From positions 1-52,732 of the forward strand of contig NZ_JAHKRO010000068.1 of the NCBI RefSeq assembly GCF_019396325.1: a DNA stretch of 52,732 bases, in the 5' to 3' direction. The notes beneath the pieces were generated by a model that ran no database searches, was not told where the DNA came from, and saw nothing but the letters and a program-made list of their open reading frames with translations. Positions 34,906 through 42,767 of this stretch are shown piece after piece (the stretch's first letter is position 1; each line of letters opens with the position of its first letter). Source of the stretch: Nonomuraea ceibae (lineage in GTDB: Bacteria > Actinomycetota > Actinomycetes > Streptosporangiales > Streptosporangiaceae). The position numbers and the translations under genes are program-made.

Positions 34906-35661
34906 ATGGTGATGGACCTGAACGCGGACCTCGGCGAAGGCTTCGGCATCTGGCGGCTCGGCGACGACCTGGCGCTGCTCGACATCGTCACCAGCGCCAA
35001 CGTCGCGTGCGGCTTCCACGCCGGCGACCCGGTGACCATCCGGCGCACCTGCGCCGCCGCCGTCGACCGGGGGGTGTCCATCGGGGCGCAGGTGTCCTAC
35101 CGCGACCTGGCCCACTTCGGGCGCCGGGAGATGGAGGTCGAGCCTGAGGAGCTCTGCGCCGAGGTGCTCTACCAGCTCGCCGCCGTCGACGGCATCGCCC
35201 GCGCCATGGGCGGCCGCGTCTCGTACGTGAAGCCGCACGGCGCCCTCTACAACCGCATCTGCCGCGACCGGGAGCAGGCCGAGGCCGTCGTCGACGCCAT
35301 CGCCGACTACGACCCGGCGCTGCCGGTGCTCACGCTGCCCGGCTCCGTGGTCCACACCGTCGCCGCCGCCGCGGGCGTCCCCACCGTCGCCGAGGCGTTC
35401 GCCGACCGCGCCTACACCGCCGACGGCGCCCTGCTCCCCCGCCGCCTGCCCGGCGCCGTGCTGCACGACGCCGCCGACGTCTCGGCCCGCGCCGTCCGCA
35501 TGGCCCTGTCCGGATCGGTCATCTCCGCCGACGGGGCCGAGGTCCCGGTCAAGGCCCGCTCCCTCTGCGTCCACGGCGACACGCCCGACGCCGTCCACCT
35601 CGCCCGCACCGTCCGCGACGACCTCCTGGCCGCCGGCGTCGTCCTCCAGGCCTTCGCATGA
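34906..35661 (+). CDS. pxpA: 5-oxoprolinase subunit A (LamB/YcsF family)
   Basis: A 251-residue LamB/YcsF protein. Metal and active-site motifs are in DLNADLGEGFG, SANVACGFHAGDP and YVKPHGALYN. With PxpB and PxpC it hydrolyses 5-oxoproline using ATP. The ATG at 34906 has CATGAT 6 nt upstream, a possible leaderless arrangement. An in-frame ATG at 34912 is possible. The stop at 35659-35661 overlaps an ATG that opens a 131-codon frame, and pxpB itself starts only 388 bp later. Confidence 0.9.
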   Translation: MVMDLNADLGEGFGIWRLGDDLALLDIVTSANVACGFHAGDPVTIRRTCAAAVDRGVSIGAQVSYRDLAHFGRREMEVEPEELCAEVLYQLAAVDGIARAMGGRVSYVKPHGALYNRICRDREQAEAVVDAIADYDPALPVLTLPGSVVHTVAAAAGVPTVAEAFADRAYTADGALLPRRLPGAVLHDAADVSARAVRMALSGSVISADGAEVPVKARSLCVHGDTPDAVHLARTVRDDLLAAGVVLQAFA

Positions 35662-36053
35662 CCGCCCCCACGCGGCCCCTGCCGCCCCGCCGCCTCCCCT
35701 CGCGCGAGCTCCCTCCCCGCGAGACGCCCTCCCCCCTCCGCCCGGCCCGCGAGACTCCCTCCCGCCGCCTCCCACCCCGTCGTCTCCCCTCCCGCCAGGC
35801 CCACACCTCTGGTGGACACGCAAAGGCCACGCCCCTGCCGGACCACCGGAACGGCGCCCCCTTCCGGCAAGGGCCCCACCTCCCGGAGGTGGGGCACCGC
35901 GCTGCCAAGAGCGCGCCCCCGCTGGAGGGCGCTTGGCCTTCGGCGAGAGAGTGGGGGTCTGCCCAAGAGGACCGTGGCCCGGTCTGGCCGGGCGGCCTCG
36001 TGGGGGCGGCGGTGCGGAGGGGCGGGCGCAGTCGCCGGGAGGCGGGCGGGTGA
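35658..36053 (+). CDS. Arg/Pro-rich open frame coupled between pxpA and pxpB (doubtful gene)
   Basis: A 131-codon frame starting with ATG overlapping the pxpA stop (ATGA) and ending with TGA overlapping the GTG of pxpB (GTGA). The product would be low-complexity, rich in Arg and Pro, with PPRRLPSR occurring twice. It contains three palindromes and a pyrimidine-rich tract, so it may be an inserted element that happens to stay open, letting ribosomes pass from pxpA to pxpB. I do not recognise a protein family. Real translation is possible but unproven. Confidence 0.35.
   Translation: MTAPTRPLPPRRLPSRELPPRETPSPLRPARETPSRRLPPRRLPSRQAHTSGGHAKATPLPDHRNGAPFRQGPHLPEVGHRAAKSAPPLEGAWPSAREWGSAQEDRGPVWPGGLVGAAVRRGGRSRREAGG
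35668..35800. repeat. Pyrimidine-rich low-complexity tract in the pxpA-pxpB gap
   Basis: The plus strand is almost free of A and dominated by C and T, with imperfect repeats such as CCGCCTCCC and CGCGAGACTCCCTC. It contrasts with the flanking genes in composition. Confidence 0.6.
35842..35945. repeat. Cluster of three palindromes, possible dispersed intergenic element
   Basis: Three successive inverted repeats are present. CCGGAA...TTCCGG lies near 35846-35866. The perfect 11-bp-arm palindrome GCCCCACCTCC-C-GGAGGTGGGGC is at 35873-35895. GCCAAG...CTTGGC with inner GCGC pairs is at about 35904-35937. The arrangement resembles a mobile intergenic repeat (MITE- or REP-like) or a transcript-stabilising element inside the operon. 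Its dispersal in the genome cannot be judged from one copy. Confidence 0.5.
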
Positions 36054-36667
36054 TTCGGCGGGTCGGGGAGCACGGGCTGCTCGTGGAGACGGGCGCGCTG
36101 GACGTGTCGCACCGGCTGGACGCCGCGCTGAGGGCCGAACGGCCGCCCGGGGTCGTGGAGGTGGTGCCGGGGCCTGAGACGGTCCTGGTGGTGGCTCCGG
36201 GGGCCGAGCAGGGCGGGTTGCGGGCGCGGCTGGGCGAGCTGCTGCGGCGGTGCGCGGCGGCCGGGGTGACGGAGGCGCCCGAGGAGAAGGACGTGGTCCG
36301 GGTGCCCGTCGTCTACGACGGGGCGGATCTGGAGTCGGTGGCCGAGCTGGCCGGGGTGCCGGTGGACGAGGTGGTGGCCCGGCACACGGGGCGGGAGCTG
36401 GTGGTGGGCTGGCTGGGGTTCGCGCCGGGGTTCGCGTATCTGACGGGGCTGGACCCGGTGCTGCACGTGCCCCGGCTGGCGACGCCGCGGACGTCGGTGC
36501 CCGCGGGGTCGGTGGCCGTGGCGGGGCCGTACTCGGCCGTGTATCCGGCGGCGTCGCCGGGCGGGTGGCGGCTGCTGGGCAGGACGGGGCTGCGGGTGTG
36601 GGACGTGACGGCGCGCCCGCCGTCGGCGTTCCGCCCGGGGACCCGCGTGCGCTTCGAGGCCGCATGA
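36050..36667 (+). CDS. pxpB: 5-oxoprolinase subunit B (KipI family)
   Basis: A 205-residue KipI-like protein with the family landmarks VVRVPVVYDGADLESV, GFAPGFAYLTGL and TPRTSVPAGSVAVAG. It forms the PxpBC complex for the ATP-driven ring opening of 5-oxoproline. The GTG at 36050 follows GGGAGG at about 7 nt. The last four codons and the stop lie inside a 14-bp tandem repeat that also holds the start of pxpC. Confidence 0.88.
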   Translation: MIRRVGEHGLLVETGALDVSHRLDAALRAERPPGVVEVVPGPETVLVVAPGAEQGGLRARLGELLRRCAAAGVTEAPEEKDVVRVPVVYDGADLESVAELAGVPVDEVVARHTGRELVVGWLGFAPGFAYLTGLDPVLHVPRLATPRTSVPAGSVAVAGPYSAVYPAASPGGWRLLGRTGLRVWDVTARPPSAFRPGTRVRFEAA

Positions 36668-36703
36668 TCGAGGTCCCATGATCGAGGCCGCATGATCGAG
36701 GTG
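36654..36703 (+). repeat. 14-bp tandem repeat (3.5 copies) spanning the pxpB stop and pxpC start
   Basis: Units TCGAGGCCGCATGA (36654-36667 and 36682-36695, identical) flank TCGAGGTCCCATGA (36668-36681). Half a unit follows. Each unit carries an ATGA stop/start overlap. The first two ATGs (36664 and 36678) open five-codon frames (MIEVP and MIEAA) that end in the next ATGA, and the third (36692) is pxpC. Confidence 0.9.
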
Positions 36704-37540
36704 CTCGGGTCCGGTCCGTACGCGACCGTGCAGGATCTGGGGCGCCGGGGGCTGGCGCATCTGGGGGTGCCGCGTTCGGGGGCGGCCGACGAGGCGAGCC
36801 TGCGGCTGGCGAACCGGCTCGTCGGCAACCCGGAGGGGCTGGCGGGGATCGAGGCGACGTTCGGCGGGCTGCGGCTGCGGTTCGGGCGGGGCGCGTGGGT
36901 GGCGCTGGCGGGCGCGCCGTGCCCGGTGCGGGGTCCCGCGCGGGCGGGCATGGGGGTTCCGTTCTGGGTGCCCGGGGGCGGCGAGCTGGCGCTGGGGGCG
37001 CCGGCGTGGGGGCTGCGGACGTACCTGGCGGTGCGCGGCGGGGTGGCGGTGGAGCCGGTGCTGGGCAGCCGGTCGACCGATTCGCTGTCGGGCCTGGGGC
37101 CGCCTCCGCTCGCGCCGGGGACGAGGCTGCCGATCGGCGACGCGGCGGATCGGGGCGGGATCGGGGTGGATCTGGCGCCGCTTCCGGGGCCGGGGCCGGC
37201 GGTGCTGCGGGTGCTGAGGGGCCCGCGTGACGACTGGTTCGCCGAAGGGGCGCTGGCGGCGCTGTGCGCGGCCCCGTACGAGGTGAGCCAGGACAGCAAC
37301 CGGGTGGGGGTGCGGCTGCGCGGCGCGGAGCTGGCGCGCGGCCGGGAGGGGGAGCTGCCGAGCGAGGGCATGGTGGCGGGCGCGGTGCAGGTGCCGCCGA
37401 GCGGGCAGCCGATCGTCTTCCTGGCCGACCATCCGCCGACGGGCGGCTACCCGGTGATCGCGGTGGTGCGTGAGGCGGATCTGGGGGTGGCGGCGCAGCT
37501 GCGGCCCGGGGACGAGGTGCGCTTCCGCGTCACAGGCTGA
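36692..37540 (+). CDS. pxpC: 5-oxoprolinase subunit C (KipA/biotin-dependent carboxyltransferase family)
   Basis: A 282-residue KipA-like protein. Family motifs are TVQDLGRRGLAHLGVPRSGAAD, the mid-section RTYLAVRGG and the C-terminal MVAGAVQVPPSGQPIVFLAD. It completes the 5-oxoprolinase. The start at 36692 is the third of three identical ATGATCGAGG sites; the first two lead to five-codon frames. The last 11 bp overlap the convergent PhzF-like gene. Confidence 0.9.
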   Translation: MIEVLGSGPYATVQDLGRRGLAHLGVPRSGAADEASLRLANRLVGNPEGLAGIEATFGGLRLRFGRGAWVALAGAPCPVRGPARAGMGVPFWVPGGGELALGAPAWGLRTYLAVRGGVAVEPVLGSRSTDSLSGLGPPPLAPGTRLPIGDAADRGGIGVDLAPLPGPGPAVLRVLRGPRDDWFAEGALAALCAAPYEVSQDSNRVGVRLRGAELARGREGELPSEGMVAGAVQVPPSGQPIVFLADHPPTGGYPVIAVVREADLGVAAQLRPGDEVRFRVTG

Positions 37541-38360
37541 CGTGGCCGCTGACGCGGGTGACGACCGAGCCGCCCACCCAGACGTCGTCGCCCTCGGCCG
37601 TGATGCGGACGCGGCCGGCGCGGCCGAGCGCGGTGCCCTGGCTGACCGTGTAGGGGGCGGTGACGCGGCCGGTGCGCAGGAGCCACTGGGCGACCGAGGC
37701 GTTGAGGCTGCCGGTCACCGGGTCCTCGGTCGTGCCGCCGTCGTGGGGGCAGAAGGCCCGCAGCTCGTACGCGTACGGCGACCCGGCGGGGTGCGGGCCC
37801 GCCACGCCGACGTCGACGGGCACCCGGCCGGGCCGCAGCGCGAGGACGGCGTCGGCGTCGCGGAGCAGGAGCGCGACCCAGCCGGGGCCGTTGTCGGCCC
37901 ATTCGGCGTCGACGACGTCGTCCCTGGCGATGCCGAGCGCGGCGGCGAGGCCGGTCAGCAGCGTCTCGTCCACGGGGCCGGAGCGCAGCAGCGGCGGCGC
38001 GGCGAAGGCGAGGTCGCCGCGGTCGTCGCCGCGCACGCGGATCAGCCCGGCGCCGCATTCCTGGACGACGGTCCGCGAGTCGCGCGGGACGCCGCCCGCC
38101 TCCAGCCAGGCGTGGCAGGTGCCGAGCGTCGGATGCCCGGCGAACGGCAGCTCGGACGTGGTGGTGAAGATCCGTACCCGGTAGTCGGCGCGGGGGTCGG
38201 CGGGCGGCAGCAGGAACGTGGTCTCCGACAGGTTCGTCCAGTGGGCGAAGCGCTGCATCTCCTCGTCGGTCAGCCCGTCGGCATCGAGCACGACGGCGAG
38301 CGGGTTGCCGCCGTAGGGCGTCGAGGTGAACACGTCGACCTGGCGGAAGGGGCGCTGCAT
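37530..38360 (-). CDS. PhzF-family isomerase-like protein
   Basis: A 276-residue PhzF/diaminopimelate-epimerase-fold protein. The catalytic Glu46 is in LSETTFL. Both halves of the fold are present (opening VDVFTSTPYGGNPLAVV and LPFAGHPTLGTCHAWL; later TEDPVTGSLNASVAQWLL). PhzF of phenazine synthesis is one member, but most such proteins act on unknown substrates, and no phenazine genes are nearby. It is the last gene of the leftward run that begins with the peptide importer, 13 bp after the phospholipase D-like gene. Confidence 0.88.
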   Translation of the reverse strand: MQRPFRQVDVFTSTPYGGNPLAVVLDADGLTDEEMQRFAHWTNLSETTFLLPPADPRADYRVRIFTTTSELPFAGHPTLGTCHAWLEAGGVPRDSRTVVQECGAGLIRVRGDDRGDLAFAAPPLLRSGPVDETLLTGLAAALGIARDDVVDAEWADNGPGWVALLLRDADAVLALRPGRVPVDVGVAGPHPAGSPYAYELRAFCPHDGGTTEDPVTGSLNASVAQWLLRTGRVTAPYTVSQGTALGRAGRVRITAEGDDVWVGGSVVTRVSGHVSL

Positions 38361-38373
38361 GCTCGCGAGTCTG

Positions 38374-39921
38374 TCAGAACCGCCGGGAGCGGCGCAGCGC
38401 CGGGGGCCGCCCGTCGGGGTCGACGGCGAGCCGGTAGAGCGGCTGGGCCAGCATCCTGCGCACGCGGCCGAGGCTGGGCCCGGGATGCGGGCGCAGCCGG
38501 CCGGGCGGCCTGGGCCCGCGACGGCCGCCGCGGTGCCAGGCGTCGAGCGCGCGGGCCGAGGCGGCGAACGCCTCGAACGCGTCGCGGGGGTCGCACAGGC
38601 CGGACGGGTCGCGGTCGAGGTGCTCGCCCGCCAGGAGCAGCCGCAGGTCGCGGGCGAATTTGCGGGCCCCGGCGGGCGGGCGCGGGTCGGGCTCCTCGTC
38701 GACGACGGCGCAGCTCAGCTCCGAGTCGTACGTCCACGAGCGCAGGTTGACGTTGTCGGAGCCGATCGAGGCCCACACGTCGTCGACCACGCACACCTTG
38801 GCGTGCACGTAGACGGGGGTGCCGGCGTGGTTCTCCAGGTCGTACACGCCGAGCCGGTCGCCGCCGGCGCGCCGGAGCCTGGCCAGCGCGTCGGCGCGGC
38901 CTATGAGGCTGGCCGGGGCGGCGAGCCAGCCGTCCTGGTCGGGGTGGCGCGGCACCACGATGATCATGCGGAGCCCGGGCTCCCGTTCGAGCGCGGCGGC
39001 GAACGGCTCGATCACCTCGGTGGACCACAGGTACTGGTCCTCCAGGTAGACCAGGGACCGGGCCCTGGCCAGCACCTTGTGGTAGGCCCTGGCGACGCTG
39101 CGCTCGCCCAGGGGCGCGAAGGGGTAGGCGGACCGCCGGTAGGGGTAGGTGCGCAGGAGCTGCACGGCGTGGGTGCCGGCCGGGGCGGGCGGCGGACCCG
39201 GGTCGGGCAGGGCGGGCACGTCGTCCATCCGCTCGACGTGGTCGCGCAGGCGGCGCAGCGGCTGGCGGGTCTCGGGGGCGGGGTCGTCCCAGCGCTCGCA
39301 GAAGACGGTCTCCACGTCGGCCACGGCGGGGCCGTGCACGGCCACCTGGGCGTCGTGCCAGGGCGGGGTGTCGCCGTAGACGTCCGGCATGGGCGCGGCC
39401 TGCGGGTCGCCGCGGTGGGCGGCGTCGTCGCGGCGGCTGTGGCACAGGTCGATGCCGCCGACGTAGGCGACGTCGGCGGCGGCGTCGCCGTCGTGGCGCA
39501 GGACGACGAACTTCTGGTGGTGCGAGCCGCCTGGGCGGACCCGGGTGTCGAGCAGGCACTGGCCGCCGGCGGCCTCGATGTCCTCGCCGAGGTGGCGGTT
39601 CTCCGCGGCGCTGAAGCGCAGCCGGTCGAGGTGGGAGCGCCAGATCAGGCCCCGGACGAGCGCTCCCCGGTGCGCCGCCGCGGCCATGGCGCTCGCCACG
39701 CCGGGGCCGTCGCCGGTCAGCCGCTCGTCGGGGTCGCCGCGCCAGTCGGCGAACAGCAGCAGGTCGCCCTTGCCGAGCCGGTCGAGCGCGGCCCGCAGGT
39801 CGGCGAAGTAGGCGGCGCCGTGGACGAGCGGGCGCACGAGGTTGCCGGTCGTCCAGGCGCCGAGCCTGGTGGCCGGGTTGCCCCGCTCCTCGCGGGTGAG
39901 GAACCACTCGTCGAGCCGCAC
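38374..39921 (-). CDS. Phospholipase D-like protein (cardiolipin synthase class)
   Basis: A 515-residue PLD-superfamily protein with two halves. The second half has a standard HxK(x)4D motif, HAKVCVVD, followed by GSDNVN. The first half has HQKFVVLR, where Arg sits at the usual Asp position and an Asp follows two residues later, so that motif is atypical. The C-terminal ~60 residues are Arg/Pro-rich. It may hydrolyse or transfer phosphodiesters such as phospholipids or DNA. There is no signal peptide. The GTG at 39921 is 9 bp after the AlkZ-like gene. Confidence 0.85.
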   Translation of the reverse strand: MRLDEWFLTREERGNPATRLGAWTTGNLVRPLVHGAAYFADLRAALDRLGKGDLLLFADWRGDPDERLTGDGPGVASAMAAAAHRGALVRGLIWRSHLDRLRFSAAENRHLGEDIEAAGGQCLLDTRVRPGGSHHQKFVVLRHDGDAAADVAYVGGIDLCHSRRDDAAHRGDPQAAPMPDVYGDTPPWHDAQVAVHGPAVADVETVFCERWDDPAPETRQPLRRLRDHVERMDDVPALPDPGPPPAPAGTHAVQLLRTYPYRRSAYPFAPLGERSVARAYHKVLARARSLVYLEDQYLWSTEVIEPFAAALEREPGLRMIIVVPRHPDQDGWLAAPASLIGRADALARLRRAGGDRLGVYDLENHAGTPVYVHAKVCVVDDVWASIGSDNVNLRSWTYDSELSCAVVDEEPDPRPPAGARKFARDLRLLLAGEHLDRDPSGLCDPRDAFEAFAASARALDAWHRGGRRGPRPPGRLRPHPGPSLGRVRRMLAQPLYRLAVDPDGRPPALRRSRRF

Positions 39922-39930
39922 CCCGCCCGG

Positions 39931-41034
39931 CTACCCGGCGGCGGCCCCGGCAATCAGCTTCTCGGCGCGGGAGACGGCGGCGGCGAGCGGATCACCGGGG
40001 ACGGGCTCGAACAGGTCGGCGGTGACCCGGCCGCCCTTGGCCTCCCAGACGCCGGCGACGTGCCCCTGGTGGAGGACGACCGGGGAGATCCAGCCGGCCT
40101 GGCGGCTCACTCTCGCCTTGACGGCGGCCGGGACGAGCGGCTCCAGGGAGCGGGGCGCGCCGAGGATGTAGGGGTCGAAGCCGGGCAGCAGGTGGACCTC
40201 GTCCGCCGGCCGGGCGGCGGCCAGGTCGTCGAGGTGCTCGGTGAGCGCCAGCAGGGTGTGGCCACCGGCCTCGACCTCGGTCAGCTCGCCGGCCAGGTCG
40301 CGGAACCAGCCCTTGAGCACTGCCTTCCTGGCGACGCCGCCGAACAGCCAGCCGTCGAGCATCTCCGGCGTGGCGGGGCCGTGGGCGGCCAGGAAGGCGC
40401 GGGCGATCCGCACGCCCGCCTCCTCCTGCGGCGGCAGCTCGGCGGGCCAGCCGGGCAACCAGGCGCGGGGCGCGGTGAAGGTGACACGGCCGTCGCGCGG
40501 CGGGCCGTAGCACAGCTCGCCGAGGCGGCTGAGCGGCTTGAGCAGCGCCCCCCAGCCGGAGGTGAGCGCCTCCCGCAGGTGGGCGTCACCGGTCACCTCG
40601 ACGACGGCGTCGACCAGCTCCTCCCTGGTCTTGGGCGTGTCGCCGAGCGCCTGCGGGACGGCCTCGACGATGGCGGCGATCTCGGCGGCGGTGACGCCGT
40701 GGCCGCGCTGCCAGGAGCCCTTCTCCCAGAACCGCAGCGTGCTCAGCGCCGCGCAGTAGCCGGGCAGCTCGTCGGCGGGCAGCAGGTGCAGGGTGCCGCG
40801 CATGACCCAGGTCTTGACCAGGGTGCGCTCGTCCCAGAGCGCCCGCTCGACCTCGCCGGGGTCGGGTGAGGCGGCGCGGACGGCGACCGCGTGCTGGGCG
40901 GAGGAGGCCACCTGGGCCTGCACCCCGCACAGCCGGCGGGCGATCTCCACGGCGCCCGGCCCGCCGGGGCCGCTCACGAACTGCCGGCGCAGCCGCCAGG
41001 CGAGGATCTGCGGCCAGCTCAGGTGGATCGTCAC
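39931..41034 (-). CDS. Winged-helix DNA glycosylase-like protein, AlkZ family (QxQ motif)
   Basis: A 367-residue protein of the winged-helix (HTH_42) family that includes E. coli YcaQ and Streptomyces AlkZ. The catalytic-site-like Gln39 and Gln41 are in CGVQAQ, and the family signature RGTLHLLPADELPGY is at about residues 79-93. AlkZ uses a QxQ motif to excise bulky azinomycin crosslinks, while YcaQ has QxD; this one is QxQ. It may repair or confer resistance to bulky alkylation damage, which is inference. The GTG at 41034 has TACAAC 7 nt upstream. It lies 37 bp downstream of the peptide-binding-protein gene on the same strand and just before the PLD-like gene. Confidence 0.82.
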   Translation of the reverse strand: MTIHLSWPQILAWRLRRQFVSGPGGPGAVEIARRLCGVQAQVASSAQHAVAVRAASPDPGEVERALWDERTLVKTWVMRGTLHLLPADELPGYCAALSTLRFWEKGSWQRGHGVTAAEIAAIVEAVPQALGDTPKTREELVDAVVEVTGDAHLREALTSGWGALLKPLSRLGELCYGPPRDGRVTFTAPRAWLPGWPAELPPQEEAGVRIARAFLAAHGPATPEMLDGWLFGGVARKAVLKGWFRDLAGELTEVEAGGHTLLALTEHLDDLAAARPADEVHLLPGFDPYILGAPRSLEPLVPAAVKARVSRQAGWISPVVLHQGHVAGVWEAKGGRVTADLFEPVPGDPLAAAVSRAEKLIAGAAAG

Positions 41035-41041
41035 CCGGCCA

Positions 41042-41047
41042 GTTGTA
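41042..41047 (-). promoter_or_regulatory. Possible -10 of the AlkZ-like gene
   Basis: TACAAC (minus strand) ends 7 nt before the GTG at 41034. It could give a leaderless internal transcript within the run. The -35 is not clear. Confidence 0.3.
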
Positions 41048-41070
41048 CACGGCCGGGCCGACAGTCCGCG

Positions 41071-42756
41071 TCAGCGGGTGTAGCCGATGTCCTGGTAGCG
41101 CAGCGTCTGGAACCCCCGGGCGCCCGCGTTGGCCAGGTTCTGCCGGGCGGCGACGAGCTGCGGCCGCTGGTAGAGGGGCAGCACGTTGACCTGCTGCCAG
41201 ATGAGCCGGTCGGCGGTGTTGGCCTCGGCGCGGGCCTCGTCCGGGTCGAGGCTGCGGGCGGCGCGGGCCATGGCGGCGTCGATGTCGGCCGAGCCGGTGC
41301 GACCGAAGTTGGCGTTCCACGTCTTGCCGTCGGCGGCGTGGGCGTAGACGCCGTAGCTGCTCGACACCGGGTACGGGGTGCCGATGTAGGCGAACGGCGC
41401 GAGGTCGAAGTCGCCGGGGATCACGTACTTGGCGAAGAAGTCGTCGCTGGGCACGGCCCGGATGGCGAGCTTCACCCCGATCGCGGCGAGCATGTTCTGC
41501 GCCAGCTCGCCCTCGGACTTGCTGATCTGCACGCCGGACGGCACCACGAAGGTGAGCTCCAGCGGACGGCCGTCCTTGTGCCGGACCGGGCCGGTGCGGC
41601 GGTCGAGCCGCCAGCCCGCCTCGTCGAGCAGCCGGGCGGCGCGTGCCGGGTCGTGGGCGCCGAGGTCGCCGGCGTTGTCGCGGTAGCCCTGCTGGGTGGT
41701 CATGAAGAAGTGGCTGTTGAGCGGGGTGCTCGGCCAGTCGAGGCCGCGCAGGTCGGAGCGGGCTATGGCCTCCCGGTCGAGGCCGAGCTGGACGGCCTGG
41801 CGGACGCGCAGGTCGCGGAGCGGCCCGCGTGAGCCGTTGAGCGTGAAGTGGCGGAAGTCGGGCGCGGCGGCCCGGCGGACCTCGGCGCCTGGCGTGGCGG
41901 CGGCGCGGGCGTGGTCGGGGGCGGACGGGCCGATGTCGGCCAGGTCGAGCTCGCCATTGCCGAACATGCCGATGAGCGAGTCCTGCTCGGCCGCCCGGAA
42001 GACGATCCTGTCCAGTTTGGCCCGGTCGCCCCACCAGGCGTCGTCGCGCACGAGCGTGACGGTCTTGGCGGTCTGGTCGATGCCCTGGACCTTGAACGGC
42101 CCGGCGGTGACGGGGATGCGGTTGAGCCAGGCGGTGTTGAACGCCTCGGGCGTGGCGTTGGCGGAGGCGGGCAGCAGCGGCCCGAACAGCGCCCGCCAGT
42201 CGCCGAACGGCCGCGCGAACGTCACCACGACCTCGTGGTCGCCGCGGCCCCGCTCGACGCTCTCGATGTCCTGGTAGCCGGTGGAGGAGGCGATGTGGAA
42301 GGCCGGGTCGCCGCCGTCCAGCGCCTGCCACTGGGCGCGGAAGTCGGCCCAGGTGATGGGCCTGCCGTCGGACCATCGGGCGCGCGGGTTCAGCTCGTAG
42401 GTGACGACCTGCTTGGGCGTGGTGGCGGTGACCCGGGCGTCGATCAGGTAGGCGTGGTTGACGGAGATGCGCGCCCTGTCGTCCGACACGAACGGGCGCG
42501 GCAGCAGCGCGTCGGTGATGGCCGCCGCCACGGCGAGGTGGCCGTCGACGTGGTGCCTGTTCCACTGGGCGGGGAACTCGTTGACGCCCCAGCGCAGCGT
42601 GCCGCCGTCCTTGACCCGCTCGCGCGGCACGGGGTTGAGGTCGGACGCCTTGATCACCGCGTCTCCGGTGGGCCGGACGACCACGGCGCCGCCCCCGCCG
42701 CACGCCGCCAGCGCCAGCGCCGCGGTCGCGGCGGCCACGAAATGAGTTGCTTTCAA
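41071..42756 (-). CDS. Peptide ABC transporter substrate-binding lipoprotein (family 5)
   Basis: A 561-residue family-5 binding protein. The signal peptide has lipobox LAAC at about residue 16-19, so it is lipid-anchored outside. The TTG at 42756 follows AGGAG at 6 nt. The mature part has the family features TYELNPRARWSDGRPITWAD and DLRVRQAVQLGLDREAIA. The gene follows the ATP-binding gene by 11 bp. It should bind oligopeptides or dipeptides; the true ligand is unknown. Confidence 0.88.
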   Translation of the reverse strand: MKATHFVAAATAALALAACGGGGAVVVRPTGDAVIKASDLNPVPRERVKDGGTLRWGVNEFPAQWNRHHVDGHLAVAAAITDALLPRPFVSDDRARISVNHAYLIDARVTATTPKQVVTYELNPRARWSDGRPITWADFRAQWQALDGGDPAFHIASSTGYQDIESVERGRGDHEVVVTFARPFGDWRALFGPLLPASANATPEAFNTAWLNRIPVTAGPFKVQGIDQTAKTVTLVRDDAWWGDRAKLDRIVFRAAEQDSLIGMFGNGELDLADIGPSAPDHARAAATPGAEVRRAAAPDFRHFTLNGSRGPLRDLRVRQAVQLGLDREAIARSDLRGLDWPSTPLNSHFFMTTQQGYRDNAGDLGAHDPARAARLLDEAGWRLDRRTGPVRHKDGRPLELTFVVPSGVQISKSEGELAQNMLAAIGVKLAIRAVPSDDFFAKYVIPGDFDLAPFAYIGTPYPVSSSYGVYAHAADGKTWNANFGRTGSADIDAAMARAARSLDPDEARAEANTADRLIWQQVNVLPLYQRPQLVAARQNLANAGARGFQTLRYQDIGYTR

Positions 42757-42767
42757 CGGTACTCCTG

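Noticed and set aside
37530..38360. Phenazine biosynthesis cluster
   Set aside because: Only a PhzF-like fold is present; no other phenazine genes are seen.
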